A stretch of 10,634 nucleotides of DNA from Azoarcus sp. (GTDB lineage: Bacteria; Pseudomonadota; Gammaproteobacteria; Burkholderiales; Rhodocyclaceae): assembly GCA_031258035.1 (NCBI GenBank), contig JAIRNL010000302.1, forward strand, positions 1 to 10,634, given 5' to 3'. Positions 1-5,821 of the stretch are shown piece by piece. A program made the translations under genes and the position numbers. Within the stretch, counting starts at the first letter, position 1. Every line of letters starts with the position of its first letter. The notes beneath the pieces are model-generated. The model had not been told where the DNA came from and ran no database searches. It worked only from the letters and a program-made list of their open reading frames with translations.

Positions 1-1026
1 CATGAGGTGAGCGGTCTTTTCATGAAGAACTGGGAGGACGACGACGATGGCGAATATTGCTCGACGCGCCAGGATCTGATCGACGCCGCCGCTGTTTGCG
101 ACGTGATCGGTATTGATCTCGAGGTGGTCAATTTCAGCCGCGAATACAGGGAGCGCGTTTTCGCCGATTTCCTGCGCGAGTATGAGGCCGGGCGCACGCC
201 CAATCCGGACATTCTGTGTAATTCCGAGATCAAGTTTCGCTGTTTTCTCGATCACGCCATGAATATGGGGGCGGCGCGGATCGCTACCGGCCATTATGCT
301 CAGGTGCGCGTCTGGGAAAACGACGGTCGGCGCGAGTTCCAGTTGCTCAAGGCCGAGGACGGCGGCAAGGATCAGAGTTATTTCCTCTACCGGCTCACCC
401 AGGGGCAATTGGCGCGGACTTTGTTTCCGCTCGGCGGGCTCTACAAGCGCGAGGTGCGCCGCATTGCCGCCGGGGCGGGTCTGCCCGTGGCAGCCAAGAA
501 GGATTCCACCGGGATCTGTTTCATCGGCGAGCGCCCGTTCCGCGATTTCCTGATGCGTTATCTGCCCGTCCGCCCCGGCGAGATTCGTTCTCTCGACGAC
601 GGGCGCGTCCTCGGCGAGCACCGGGGGTTGATGTATCACACTATCGGTCAGCGCAAGGGGTTGGGTATCGGCGGCATCCGGGAGAGCCAGGATGAGGGCG
701 GCGGGCATGATGCCTGGTACGTGGCCGGCAAGGATGTCGCCGCGAATGTGCTTCACGTCGTGCAGGGGCGCGATCATCCGGCTTTGTCGAGAAGGTGCCT
801 GACCGCGCGCGATCTCGCCTGGGTCGCGGGCCGCGCCCCGCGCCCGCACTGGGTATATGGCGCCAGGCCGCGCTATCGCAGCCCGGAGATGCCTTGCGAG
901 ATCGACGCGCTGGACGGCGAGTGTGCCGAAATCGTTTTTGCCCAGCCGCAATGGGCGCTCGCGCCCGGACAAAGCGTGGTGCTTTATGAGTCGCGGGTGT
1001 GCCTGGGGGGAGGGATCATCGCCTGA
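1..1026 (+). CDS. mnmA: tRNA-specific 2-thiouridylase MnmA (5' end missing)
   Basis: MnmA takes sulfur from a persulfide relay and, using ATP, thiolates C2 of the wobble uridine in tRNAs for Lys, Glu and Gln; it is a cytoplasmic enzyme. The frame is already open at base 1 (reads His-Glu-Val-Ser-Gly-Leu-Phe-Met-Lys-Asn-Trp), so the start and the PP-loop ATP site (SGGVDSS) lie outside the window. The GTG at 7 is only an internal Val codon. Visible hallmarks, numbered from base 1: the ATP-side GLFMKNW at 5-11; the first catalytic Cys in ILCNSEIKF (Cys73, codon 217-219); ATGHYA; KDQSYFL; the second catalytic Cys in STGICFIGER (Cys173, codon 517-519); and the C-terminal beta-barrel ending in the family-like VCLGGGIIA. 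The two Cys are 100 residues apart, against 97 in E. coli (Cys102 and Cys199), so roughly 29 residues are missing. It converges with the minus-strand gene ending at 1147. Identification is secure. Confidence 0.97.
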   Translation, partial: HEVSGLFMKNWEDDDDGEYCSTRQDLIDAAAVCDVIGIDLEVVNFSREYRERVFADFLREYEAGRTPNPDILCNSEIKFRCFLDHAMNMGAARIATGHYAQVRVWENDGRREFQLLKAEDGGKDQSYFLYRLTQGQLARTLFPLGGLYKREVRRIAAGAGLPVAAKKDSTGICFIGERPFRDFLMRYLPVRPGEIRSLDDGRVLGEHRGLMYHTIGQRKGLGIGGIRESQDEGGGHDAWYVAGKDVAANVLHVVQGRDHPALSRRCLTARDLAWVAGRAPRPHWVYGARPRYRSPEMPCEIDALDGECAEIVFAQPQWALAPGQSVVLYESRVCLGGGIIA

Positions 1027-1146
1027 GGCCCGTTGCCGGTCGCCATGGCGCGGGGGCGGGAGGGGGGTCTTTCGCCGGGGGGCGGGTTGCGGAAATGCCT
1101 GGGGGTAGGTCAGGGGCCCCGCGCGCCGTCAGGGATTGAACAGGTT
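1027..1146. other. Convergent intergenic gap with dense G-runs (possible G-quadruplex)
   Basis: This 120-base gap separates the 3' ends of mnmA (+) and the unknown gene (-). On the plus strand there are G-runs at 1052-1056, 1058-1060, 1062-1067, 1077-1082 and 1084-1086, with further runs at 1101-1105 and 1113-1116, which fits a four-run quadruplex pattern with mostly one-base loops. A 10-base palindrome CGCCATGGCG lies at 1041-1050 and GGGGCCCC at 1113-1120. Neither strand has a stem followed by a T-run, so no ordinary intrinsic terminator is visible for either gene. A role as a termination or pausing element is inference. Confidence 0.5.
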
Positions 1147-2097
1147 TCAGGCTGCCGTGGCGGCGGGGTGGATGTTGAAACGCGCGGCGTACTCGGTGCA
1201 ACGCTCGATGTAATCCTTGGTGCTCCGGGGCATGGTGACACGGGCCCGGCTGAGATAGGTGATGAGGGCGCGTCCCTGTTTTATCAGGCGGACGCCGTCG
1301 GCGGCGTGCCGCATCAGGGCCACGTCCGGCTGGGCCGGCATCTGCGGCGCGTAGCCGGCGAGTTGCTCGGAGGCGACGACGAAACCGGCCCAGACGTCGA
1401 AGATGTCGGTGTCGGTGCGCAGTGTCTCGCATTTGTTCTTGGCTTCGTCCGTGAAGCGCCGGATCAGGGTGGCGGCGCCGGCAAAGAGCGGATCGTTGGC
1501 GAAGGTGCCGACCATGGTCACGGAGAGGCGGTCGATGTCGCGCAGGGTCTGGGCGATCTTGATGTAGCGGCTTTCGTAGAACGCTTCGACCGGAATGGAA
1601 AAGGCGCGGAAAGGTTCGCCCCACAATTCGTCGATGCCTTCCTCGCCGCTGCGGTGCAGGACCATCCGGCCCAGCGTCAGGGCTTCTTGCAGACAGTTGC
1701 CGCACTCTTGCATCAGGGCGTTTTCTTCGTGGATTTCGACGCCCTGTTCCTGCAATTCCACGAGCTTGGTGAAGATGTCGGTGGCGCGGTTGAAAAGCGC
1801 CCCGGCGAGCATGGCGCCTTTCACGCGTTTGCGCGCCGGGATCTGCTCCGCCTCGAAAGCGCCGCGGGCTTCGTTCAGTCGTTTGCCGGGGATGTTGATG
1901 CCGTGCTCGACGTGGTTGAAGAGCCGCCGCGTCAGGGCCTGGATCAGGATTTTCTTGGCGTGCAGCGAGTCGGCGGGAGGATCGTAGGCCTTGATCCAGT
2001 AGCCATCGAAGTGGATGCGCTTGATGCCGTCGACGATGCGCAAGGTGCCGTTTGGAATGGTTGCCATCTGCGTGTCTCGATTCGAGTCGGTACTCAT
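1147..2097 (-). CDS. Conserved-looking hypothetical protein, about 316 aa, function unknown
   Basis: I do not recognise this family. The protein is soluble and appears mostly alpha-helical: no signal peptide, no membrane segment, many charged residues with amphipathic spacing. The N-terminal dozen residues are polar and probably disordered; a compact-looking segment follows (GTLRIVDGIKRIHFDGYWIKA, about 17-37), then a long helical part. A CGNC motif (Cys132, Cys135) is present, with two more separate Cys later; the family role of these is unknown. Codon use matches its neighbours, arguing for a real, long-resident gene rather than a shadow. The ATG at 2097 is chosen because AGGTGA ends two bases before it (AGG five bases away). 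A GTG two codons upstream (2103) would overlap that site, and an ATG at 2067 (start MATIPNG) is the main alternative. It is transcribed separately from the CYTH gene, since a terminator lies between them. Coding status is fairly sure, function open. Confidence 0.8.
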   Translation of the reverse strand: MSTDSNRDTQMATIPNGTLRIVDGIKRIHFDGYWIKAYDPPADSLHAKKILIQALTRRLFNHVEHGINIPGKRLNEARGAFEAEQIPARKRVKGAMLAGALFNRATDIFTKLVELQEQGVEIHEENALMQECGNCLQEALTLGRMVLHRSGEEGIDELWGEPFRAFSIPVEAFYESRYIKIAQTLRDIDRLSVTMVGTFANDPLFAGAATLIRRFTDEAKNKCETLRTDTDIFDVWAGFVVASEQLAGYAPQMPAQPDVALMRHAADGVRLIKQGRALITYLSRARVTMPRSTKDYIERCTEYAARFNIHPAATAA

Positions 2098-2105
2098 GGT
2101 CACCT
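2098..2105 (-). promoter_or_regulatory. Ribosome binding site of the unknown gene
   Basis: On the minus strand the bases before the ATG at 2097 read TCAGGTGACC. AGGTGA matches the 3' half of the full Shine-Dalgarno sequence at a slightly short but workable spacing. It decides for the ATG at 2097 over the GTG at 2103, which would lie inside the site itself. Confidence 0.55.
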
Positions 2106-2160
2106 GAAAGGATGCGCAAGCATACGCCAGTCGTTAACGGTGCAAAAGGCGTGTCCTGTA

Positions 2161-2188
2161 CGGATACCCCCGATCATGACGCGGTCAA
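2161..2188 (-). promoter_or_regulatory. Weak candidate sigma70 promoter for the unknown gene
   Basis: Reading the minus strand, TTGACC (2188-2183, 5 of 6 matches to TTGACA) is followed after 16 bases by TATCCG (2166-2161, 3 of 6 matches to TATAAT). Transcription would begin near 2154 and give a leader of roughly 55 bases to the ATG at 2097. The -10 match is poor, so this is only the best candidate in the gap 2098-2263. That gap otherwise holds an 8-base palindrome CGTTAACG at 2132-2139 and nothing else I can name. Confidence 0.25.
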
Positions 2189-2260
2189 TCGTCACGGTCG
2201 GTGGGGCGCCTTTCGCGGCGCGAGGTCGCGCGCGGGGGGGAAGAATTTCCGGCATCGTGC

Positions 2261-2281
2261 AAAAAACGCACAGGTGCGTTT
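2261..2281 (-). terminator. Intrinsic terminator of the glnE-CYTH unit
   Basis: On the minus strand AAACGCAC (2281-2274), two bases, then GTGCGTTT (2271-2264) form a perfect inverted repeat, in practice a 7-base stem with a 4-base loop, and the T-run continues to 2261. The first base of the stem is the last base of the CYTH gene's TGA stop codon. This is a standard Rho-independent terminator for leftward transcripts and makes the gene at 1147-2097 a separate unit. Confidence 0.8.
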
Positions 2282-2886
2282 CAGGGCCGGGACAGCAGCC
2301 GATAGCCGCGCTCGGCCTTGGAGACATCTTCCGGGGTGAGCGGCAGGGTCTTTCGCAGTTCGGCGGCGAGGTGGCGCAGGTCGTCGGCGTCGCCGGCGGC
2401 CAGTTCGAGTTCGAGTTCGGAGATCGGGGCGGCGCGCGCGCCGGCCACGACCGCGCCGGTGTCGATCATGGCGAGGATGCTCACGCCGTCGCGCGGCTGG
2501 AAGCGCCGGGTGTCGCGGCGGAAACGGGTGCTGAAGACGGGCGCGAGTTCGTCCCGTGTCCGGTCGAGCAGCGCGGCGGCGGCGGGGTCGTCGATGGCGG
2601 AAAAGTCGAATTGCCCGTCCCAGGCGCGTTCCCATTCGGGGCGTCGGGTCAGTCCGTCGTGCGAGGCCGCGGCGCATTTGACGGTCTGTATTGTCTGCGC
2701 GCCTTGTTTGCGCAGCCTGACGGCGATTTTGTGCGCCCGGAGCGTGAGCGCCGGGGTGTCGTAGTAGGTGTTGTCCAGTGTCGCGGGTTCGCCCGCGCGC
2801 GGCGCGGCGGCAATGAGCGGGTGGCGCAGCAGCGCCGGCAGGGCTTCTTCGGGAAAGGCGAGTTTGAGTTCGATTTCGAGGGGCAT
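2281..2886 (-). CDS. Stand-alone CYTH-domain protein, probable inorganic triphosphatase
   Basis: CYTH proteins form a small beta-tunnel that binds triphosphates through rows of Lys, Arg and Glu residues and usually hydrolyse inorganic triphosphate or a triphosphorylated metabolite with a divalent metal, in the cytoplasm. The signature ExExK is at residues 4-8 (EIELK). Also visible are YYDT at 41-44, the basic strand KIAVRLRK at 53-60, Lys70, the basic stretch STRFRR at 119-124, the acidic strand SELELEL at 156-162 and SKAERGY at 189-195, which closes the domain in CYTH-CHAD proteins. The 201 residues hold only the CYTH part; the C-terminal CHAD domain of E. coli YgiF (about 430 aa) is absent, and the terminator straight after the stop leaves no CHAD remnant. 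A single-domain form is known from Nitrosomonas europaea (NE1496). It lies 58 bases after glnE on the same strand, recalling the ygiF-glnE pair of E. coli in reversed order. The ATG is preceded by a C7 run and only a weak GGAT at 12 bases, so translation may be poor or coupled to glnE. Confidence 0.9.
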   Translation of the reverse strand: MPLEIELKLAFPEEALPALLRHPLIAAAPRAGEPATLDNTYYDTPALTLRAHKIAVRLRKQGAQTIQTVKCAAASHDGLTRRPEWERAWDGQFDFSAIDDPAAAALLDRTRDELAPVFSTRFRRDTRRFQPRDGVSILAMIDTGAVVAGARAAPISELELELAAGDADDLRHLAAELRKTLPLTPEDVSKAERGYRLLSRP

Positions 2887-2944
2887 GGGGGGGTCGATCC
2901 GGGGTGGGGCTTCAGAAAGGCGGCGCGGTGTTGCGCTATCCGCT

Positions 2945-5668
2945 TCAGGCTGCCGCTTTCGCGCTGCCGAACACTTGCCGCCACAAAGCCAGCACCGGCT
3001 CGCGCAGGGCGGCGGCGTCGGTGTGCGGGACGCGCGAGGGCAGGTCGTTGAGTCTCTGGCGGTGTTGCAGCTGGCGTAGATGGCGGTAGCTGTCGGCGCA
3101 GGCGGCGGCGGGGCCGGCGGGGATCAGCCCGAGGTCGGCGGCGATGCCCAGTAGCGCGATGTTGCCGAGATTGCGCGTCAGTCCGGGGTGTTCGTGGGCG
3201 TGCCCGAGCACGAGGTACTGGATCAGGAATTCGACGTCGATGAGGCCGCCCGGGTCGTGCTTGAGGTCGAAGAGCGGGCTTTTGCCGGCATGGGCGGCGC
3301 GCATCTTGTCGCGCATGAGGATTACGTCGGCGCGCAGGGTTTCCCGGTTGCGCGGCAGGCGCAGGACTTCTTCGCGGATGCGTTCAAAGGCCGCGCCCAG
3401 CGCCGGGTCGCCCGCGACGTACCGGGCGCGGGTGAGCGCCTGGTGTTCCCAGACCCAGGCCGATTCGAGTTGGTATTGGCGGAAGGCGGCAAGCGAGCAG
3501 GAGACGAGGCCGGCGTCGCCGTTGGGGCGCAGCCGCAGGTCGGTCTCGAAGAGGATGCCGGCGGCGGTGCGGCTCGATAGCCATGAACTGATGCGCTGCG
3601 CCAGGCGGACGTATGACTCGCCGGCTTCGGGGCCGTCGTCGCCGTGGATGAAGGTGAGGTCGAGGTCGGAGGCGTAGCCCAGTTCCTTGCCGCCGAGCTT
3701 GCCGTAGCCGATGACGGCGAATCCGGGATCGTCGCGGTGGCGGCGCCGTATTTTGCGCCAGCACAGGGGGATGGCGAGGTCGATCATGATGTCGGCCAGC
3801 ATCGACAGGTGATCGGCGAGTTTTTCCACGCTCAGGAGGCCGGCGATGTCCTGGATGAGCAGGCGGAAAACCTGGGCGTGGTGCCGTTCGCGCATCAGGT
3901 CCATTTGCCGTTCCATGTCCGGTTCGATGGTGTCGAGCCCGGCAGCCAGTTCGTTTTTGAAGCGCGGCCAGTCGGGGACGGATTCCAGGGCGCGGCCGTC
4001 GAGCAGTTCGTCGAGCAGGAGCGGATGGCGGCCCAGGTATTGCGCCGCCCAGCGCGATGCGCCGACGAGGTCGACCACCCGGCGCAGGGCTTGCGGGTAT
4101 TGTTGCAGCAGGGCGAGGTAGGCGCCGCGTCGGGCGATGCCGTCGAGCAGTTCGAGGCAGCGCGCCAGTGTGTCGTCGGCGTTCGGCGTGGCGGCAGCGG
4201 CGGTGACGAGCCGGGGCATCAGGGCGTCGAACCGGCTTCGGATGTTGTCGGGCAGCTGGCGATAGCGCGCGCCCGTGCGCGTGGCAGCCAGCCGCGCGGC
4301 GGCTTCGTCCGGGGCGCGGTAGCCGAGATGAGCCAGCGTGGCCGCGCTTTCTTCGGTGTCGGTCGCGTTCTGCCACAGGGTGGCAAGCCGCTGCGGGTCG
4401 TCATCTTCGTCTTCCGGTTCGCCGAATACGGTCTCGAAATGGCGGCCGACGATGGCGCGGTGGCGGTCGAGCGTCTCGCACAGCGCGGCGTAGCCGGCAA
4501 AGCCCATCGTCGCCGCGATCAGGGCCTGGTCGGCTTCGTTTGTCGGCAGATCGTGGGTCTGGGCGTCGTCGAGGTATTGCAGGCGATGTTCGAGCCGGCG
4601 CAGGAATACGTAGGCCGCATCGAGTTCCGCGACGGCGTCGGCTTCGAGGATGCCGCGTTCGGCAAGACGGCTGAGCACCTGGAGGGTGGGGCGCGTCTGC
4701 AAGGGTTGGTCGCGTCCGCCGCGGATGAGCTGGAAGACCTGGGCGATGAATTCGATTTCGCGGATGCCGCCGGGGCCGAGCTTGATGTTGTTGGCGCGGT
4801 CGCGGCGCGCCACTTCGCGCCGGATCTGGGCGTGGAGGTCGCGCATGGCGCCGATCGCGCCGAAGTCGAGATATTTGCGAAAGACGAAAGGGCGGACGAT
4901 GGCGCGCAATGTTTCGGCTTTCGCGCCGACGATGGCGCGCGCCTTGATCCAGGCATAGCGTTCCCATTCCCGGCCCTGGGTGACGAAGTAGTTTTCCAGC
5001 ATGTCGAAACTTGCCACGAGCGGCCCCGAGTCGCCGTTGGGACGCAGCCGCATGTCGACGCGGAAAACCTGTCCGTCCTCCGTGACCTCAGCCAGCGCGG
5101 CGATGAGCCGCTTGCCGAGGCGCTCGAAGAATTCAAAGTTGCTGATGACTTTCGGGCCGGCGGTGTCGCCTTCTTCGGGGTAGACGAAAATCAGGTCGAT
5201 GTCGGAGCTGACGTTGAGTTCGCGCCCGCCGAGCTTGCCCATGCCGATGATGAGCAGTTCCTGTTCCTCGCCAGCCGGCGAGCGCGGCGCGCCGTGGCGC
5301 GCGGCCAGCGCAGCGCGCAGCGCGTCGTGGGCGTGGCCGATGGCGGTTTCGGCGAGGACGGTCATGGTTTCGGTGACTTCAGCCAGATCGGCCAGGCCGC
5401 CGAGGTCGCGCGCGATCAGGTGGCACAGTACCCAGGCGCGCAGGCGGCGCAGGGCGGGGCGCAGGTTGGCTTCGCCGTCGCCGTCGTGGCTGGCGATGAA
5501 AGCGCGCATGGTTTCGCCGTCGAGTCTGCGCGTCAATCCCCGAGCCAGGTATTCGGCGAGCCATGGCCGGCTGGCGAGCATGCGTTGCAGGAAGCGCGAC
5601 TGGCGCGCGGCGCGGGAGATTATTTCTGGTTCGGGGGCAGTGGTCGGCATTGGCGGAGCGTCAGGCAT
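2945..5668 (-). CDS. glnE: Bifunctional glutamine synthetase adenylyltransferase/adenylyl-removing enzyme GlnE
   Basis: GlnE tunes nitrogen assimilation in the cytoplasm: its C-terminal domain adds AMP to a Tyr of glutamine synthetase (lowering activity) and its N-terminal domain removes it by phosphorolysis; the PII proteins and glutamine decide the direction. Both nucleotidyltransferase signatures are present. The N-terminal one is GMGKLGG at 142-148 with the metal-binding DxD in SSDIDLIF (Asp156, Asp158). The C-terminal one is GYGKLGG at 654-660 with SDLDLTF (Asp668, Asp670). Around them lie RVDMRLRPNGDSGPL and LRLRPNGDAGL, typical of each half. The length of 907 residues compares with 946 in E. 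coli. The start is the ATG at 5668, the first in-frame ATG after the intergenic region; a second ATG is at 5650. Neither has a well-placed Shine-Dalgarno site, since the nearest AGGA lies 17 bases upstream, in the loop of an inverted repeat. The frame stays open far upstream only because it runs antisense to yhdP. Confidence 0.97.
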   Translation of the reverse strand: MPDAPPMPTTAPEPEIISRAARQSRFLQRMLASRPWLAEYLARGLTRRLDGETMRAFIASHDGDGEANLRPALRRLRAWVLCHLIARDLGGLADLAEVTETMTVLAETAIGHAHDALRAALAARHGAPRSPAGEEQELLIIGMGKLGGRELNVSSDIDLIFVYPEEGDTAGPKVISNFEFFERLGKRLIAALAEVTEDGQVFRVDMRLRPNGDSGPLVASFDMLENYFVTQGREWERYAWIKARAIVGAKAETLRAIVRPFVFRKYLDFGAIGAMRDLHAQIRREVARRDRANNIKLGPGGIREIEFIAQVFQLIRGGRDQPLQTRPTLQVLSRLAERGILEADAVAELDAAYVFLRRLEHRLQYLDDAQTHDLPTNEADQALIAATMGFAGYAALCETLDRHRAIVGRHFETVFGEPEDEDDDPQRLATLWQNATDTEESAATLAHLGYRAPDEAAARLAATRTGARYRQLPDNIRSRFDALMPRLVTAAAATPNADDTLARCLELLDGIARRGAYLALLQQYPQALRRVVDLVGASRWAAQYLGRHPLLLDELLDGRALESVPDWPRFKNELAAGLDTIEPDMERQMDLMRERHHAQVFRLLIQDIAGLLSVEKLADHLSMLADIMIDLAIPLCWRKIRRRHRDDPGFAVIGYGKLGGKELGYASDLDLTFIHGDDGPEAGESYVRLAQRISSWLSSRTAAGILFETDLRLRPNGDAGLVSCSLAAFRQYQLESAWVWEHQALTRARYVAGDPALGAAFERIREEVLRLPRNRETLRADVILMRDKMRAAHAGKSPLFDLKHDPGGLIDVEFLIQYLVLGHAHEHPGLTRNLGNIALLGIAADLGLIPAGPAAACADSYRHLRQLQHRQRLNDLPSRVPHTDAAALREPVLALWRQVFGSAKAAA

Positions 5669-5677
5669 GAGTAGAAT

Positions 5678-5716
5678 GAACGTATTCCTATTGATACGTT
5701 CCCGGGCATTTGCCCG
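5678..5716 (-). promoter_or_regulatory. Back-to-back inverted repeats in the glnE leader
   Basis: GAACGTAT (5678-5685) and ATACGTTC (5694-5701) form a perfect 8-base inverted repeat around an 8-base loop, starting nine bases upstream of the glnE ATG. Right next to it CGGGCA (5703-5708), TT, TGCCCG (5711-5716) form a second perfect inverted repeat. In the glnE transcript the loop of the first would carry AGGA. They may be RNA hairpins in the leader or an operator for a dimeric regulator; the sequence alone does not decide. Confidence 0.5.
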
Positions 5717-5721
5717 TGGCC

Positions 5722-5749
5722 TTGAAACGGGGGATTGGTTCGTTATTGT
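5722..5749 (+). promoter_or_regulatory. Candidate sigma70 promoter for yhdP
   Basis: TTGAAA (5722-5727, 5 of 6) is followed after 16 bases by TATTGT (5744-5749, 4 of 6). The start of transcription would be near 5757, about 65 bases before the ATG at 5822. It overlaps the candidate -10 for glnE on the other strand, so the two genes may compete for RNA polymerase. Confidence 0.35.
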
Positions 5750-5750
5750 A
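5745..5750 (-). promoter_or_regulatory. Candidate -10 element for glnE
   Basis: The minus strand reads TACAAT at 5750-5745 (5 of 6 matches to TATAAT), which would start a leader of roughly 70 bases holding both inverted repeats before the glnE ATG. No convincing -35 hexamer lies 16-18 bases upstream, so the promoter would be weak or need an activator. Confidence 0.3.
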
Positions 5751-5821
5751 GCCGTCTCGCCCGGTTGGGCCGCACGGGGCGTTTTTGCCGTGGCATGCGC
5801 GGGCGTGCGCGGATCAAGCAG

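Noticed and set aside
1033..3051. Open frame of 672 codons on the plus strand across the unknown and CYTH genes
   Set aside because: It is codon-aligned antisense to both minus-strand genes, so it is open merely because they lack TTA, CTA and TCA codons. It crosses the terminator and the intergenic gap, and its translation resembles no protein family.
3644..5674. Open frame of 676 codons on the plus strand opposite glnE
   Set aside because: It is again codon-aligned with glnE, whose two catalytic signatures prove the minus strand is the coding one. The plus-strand product shows only the biased composition of an antisense frame.
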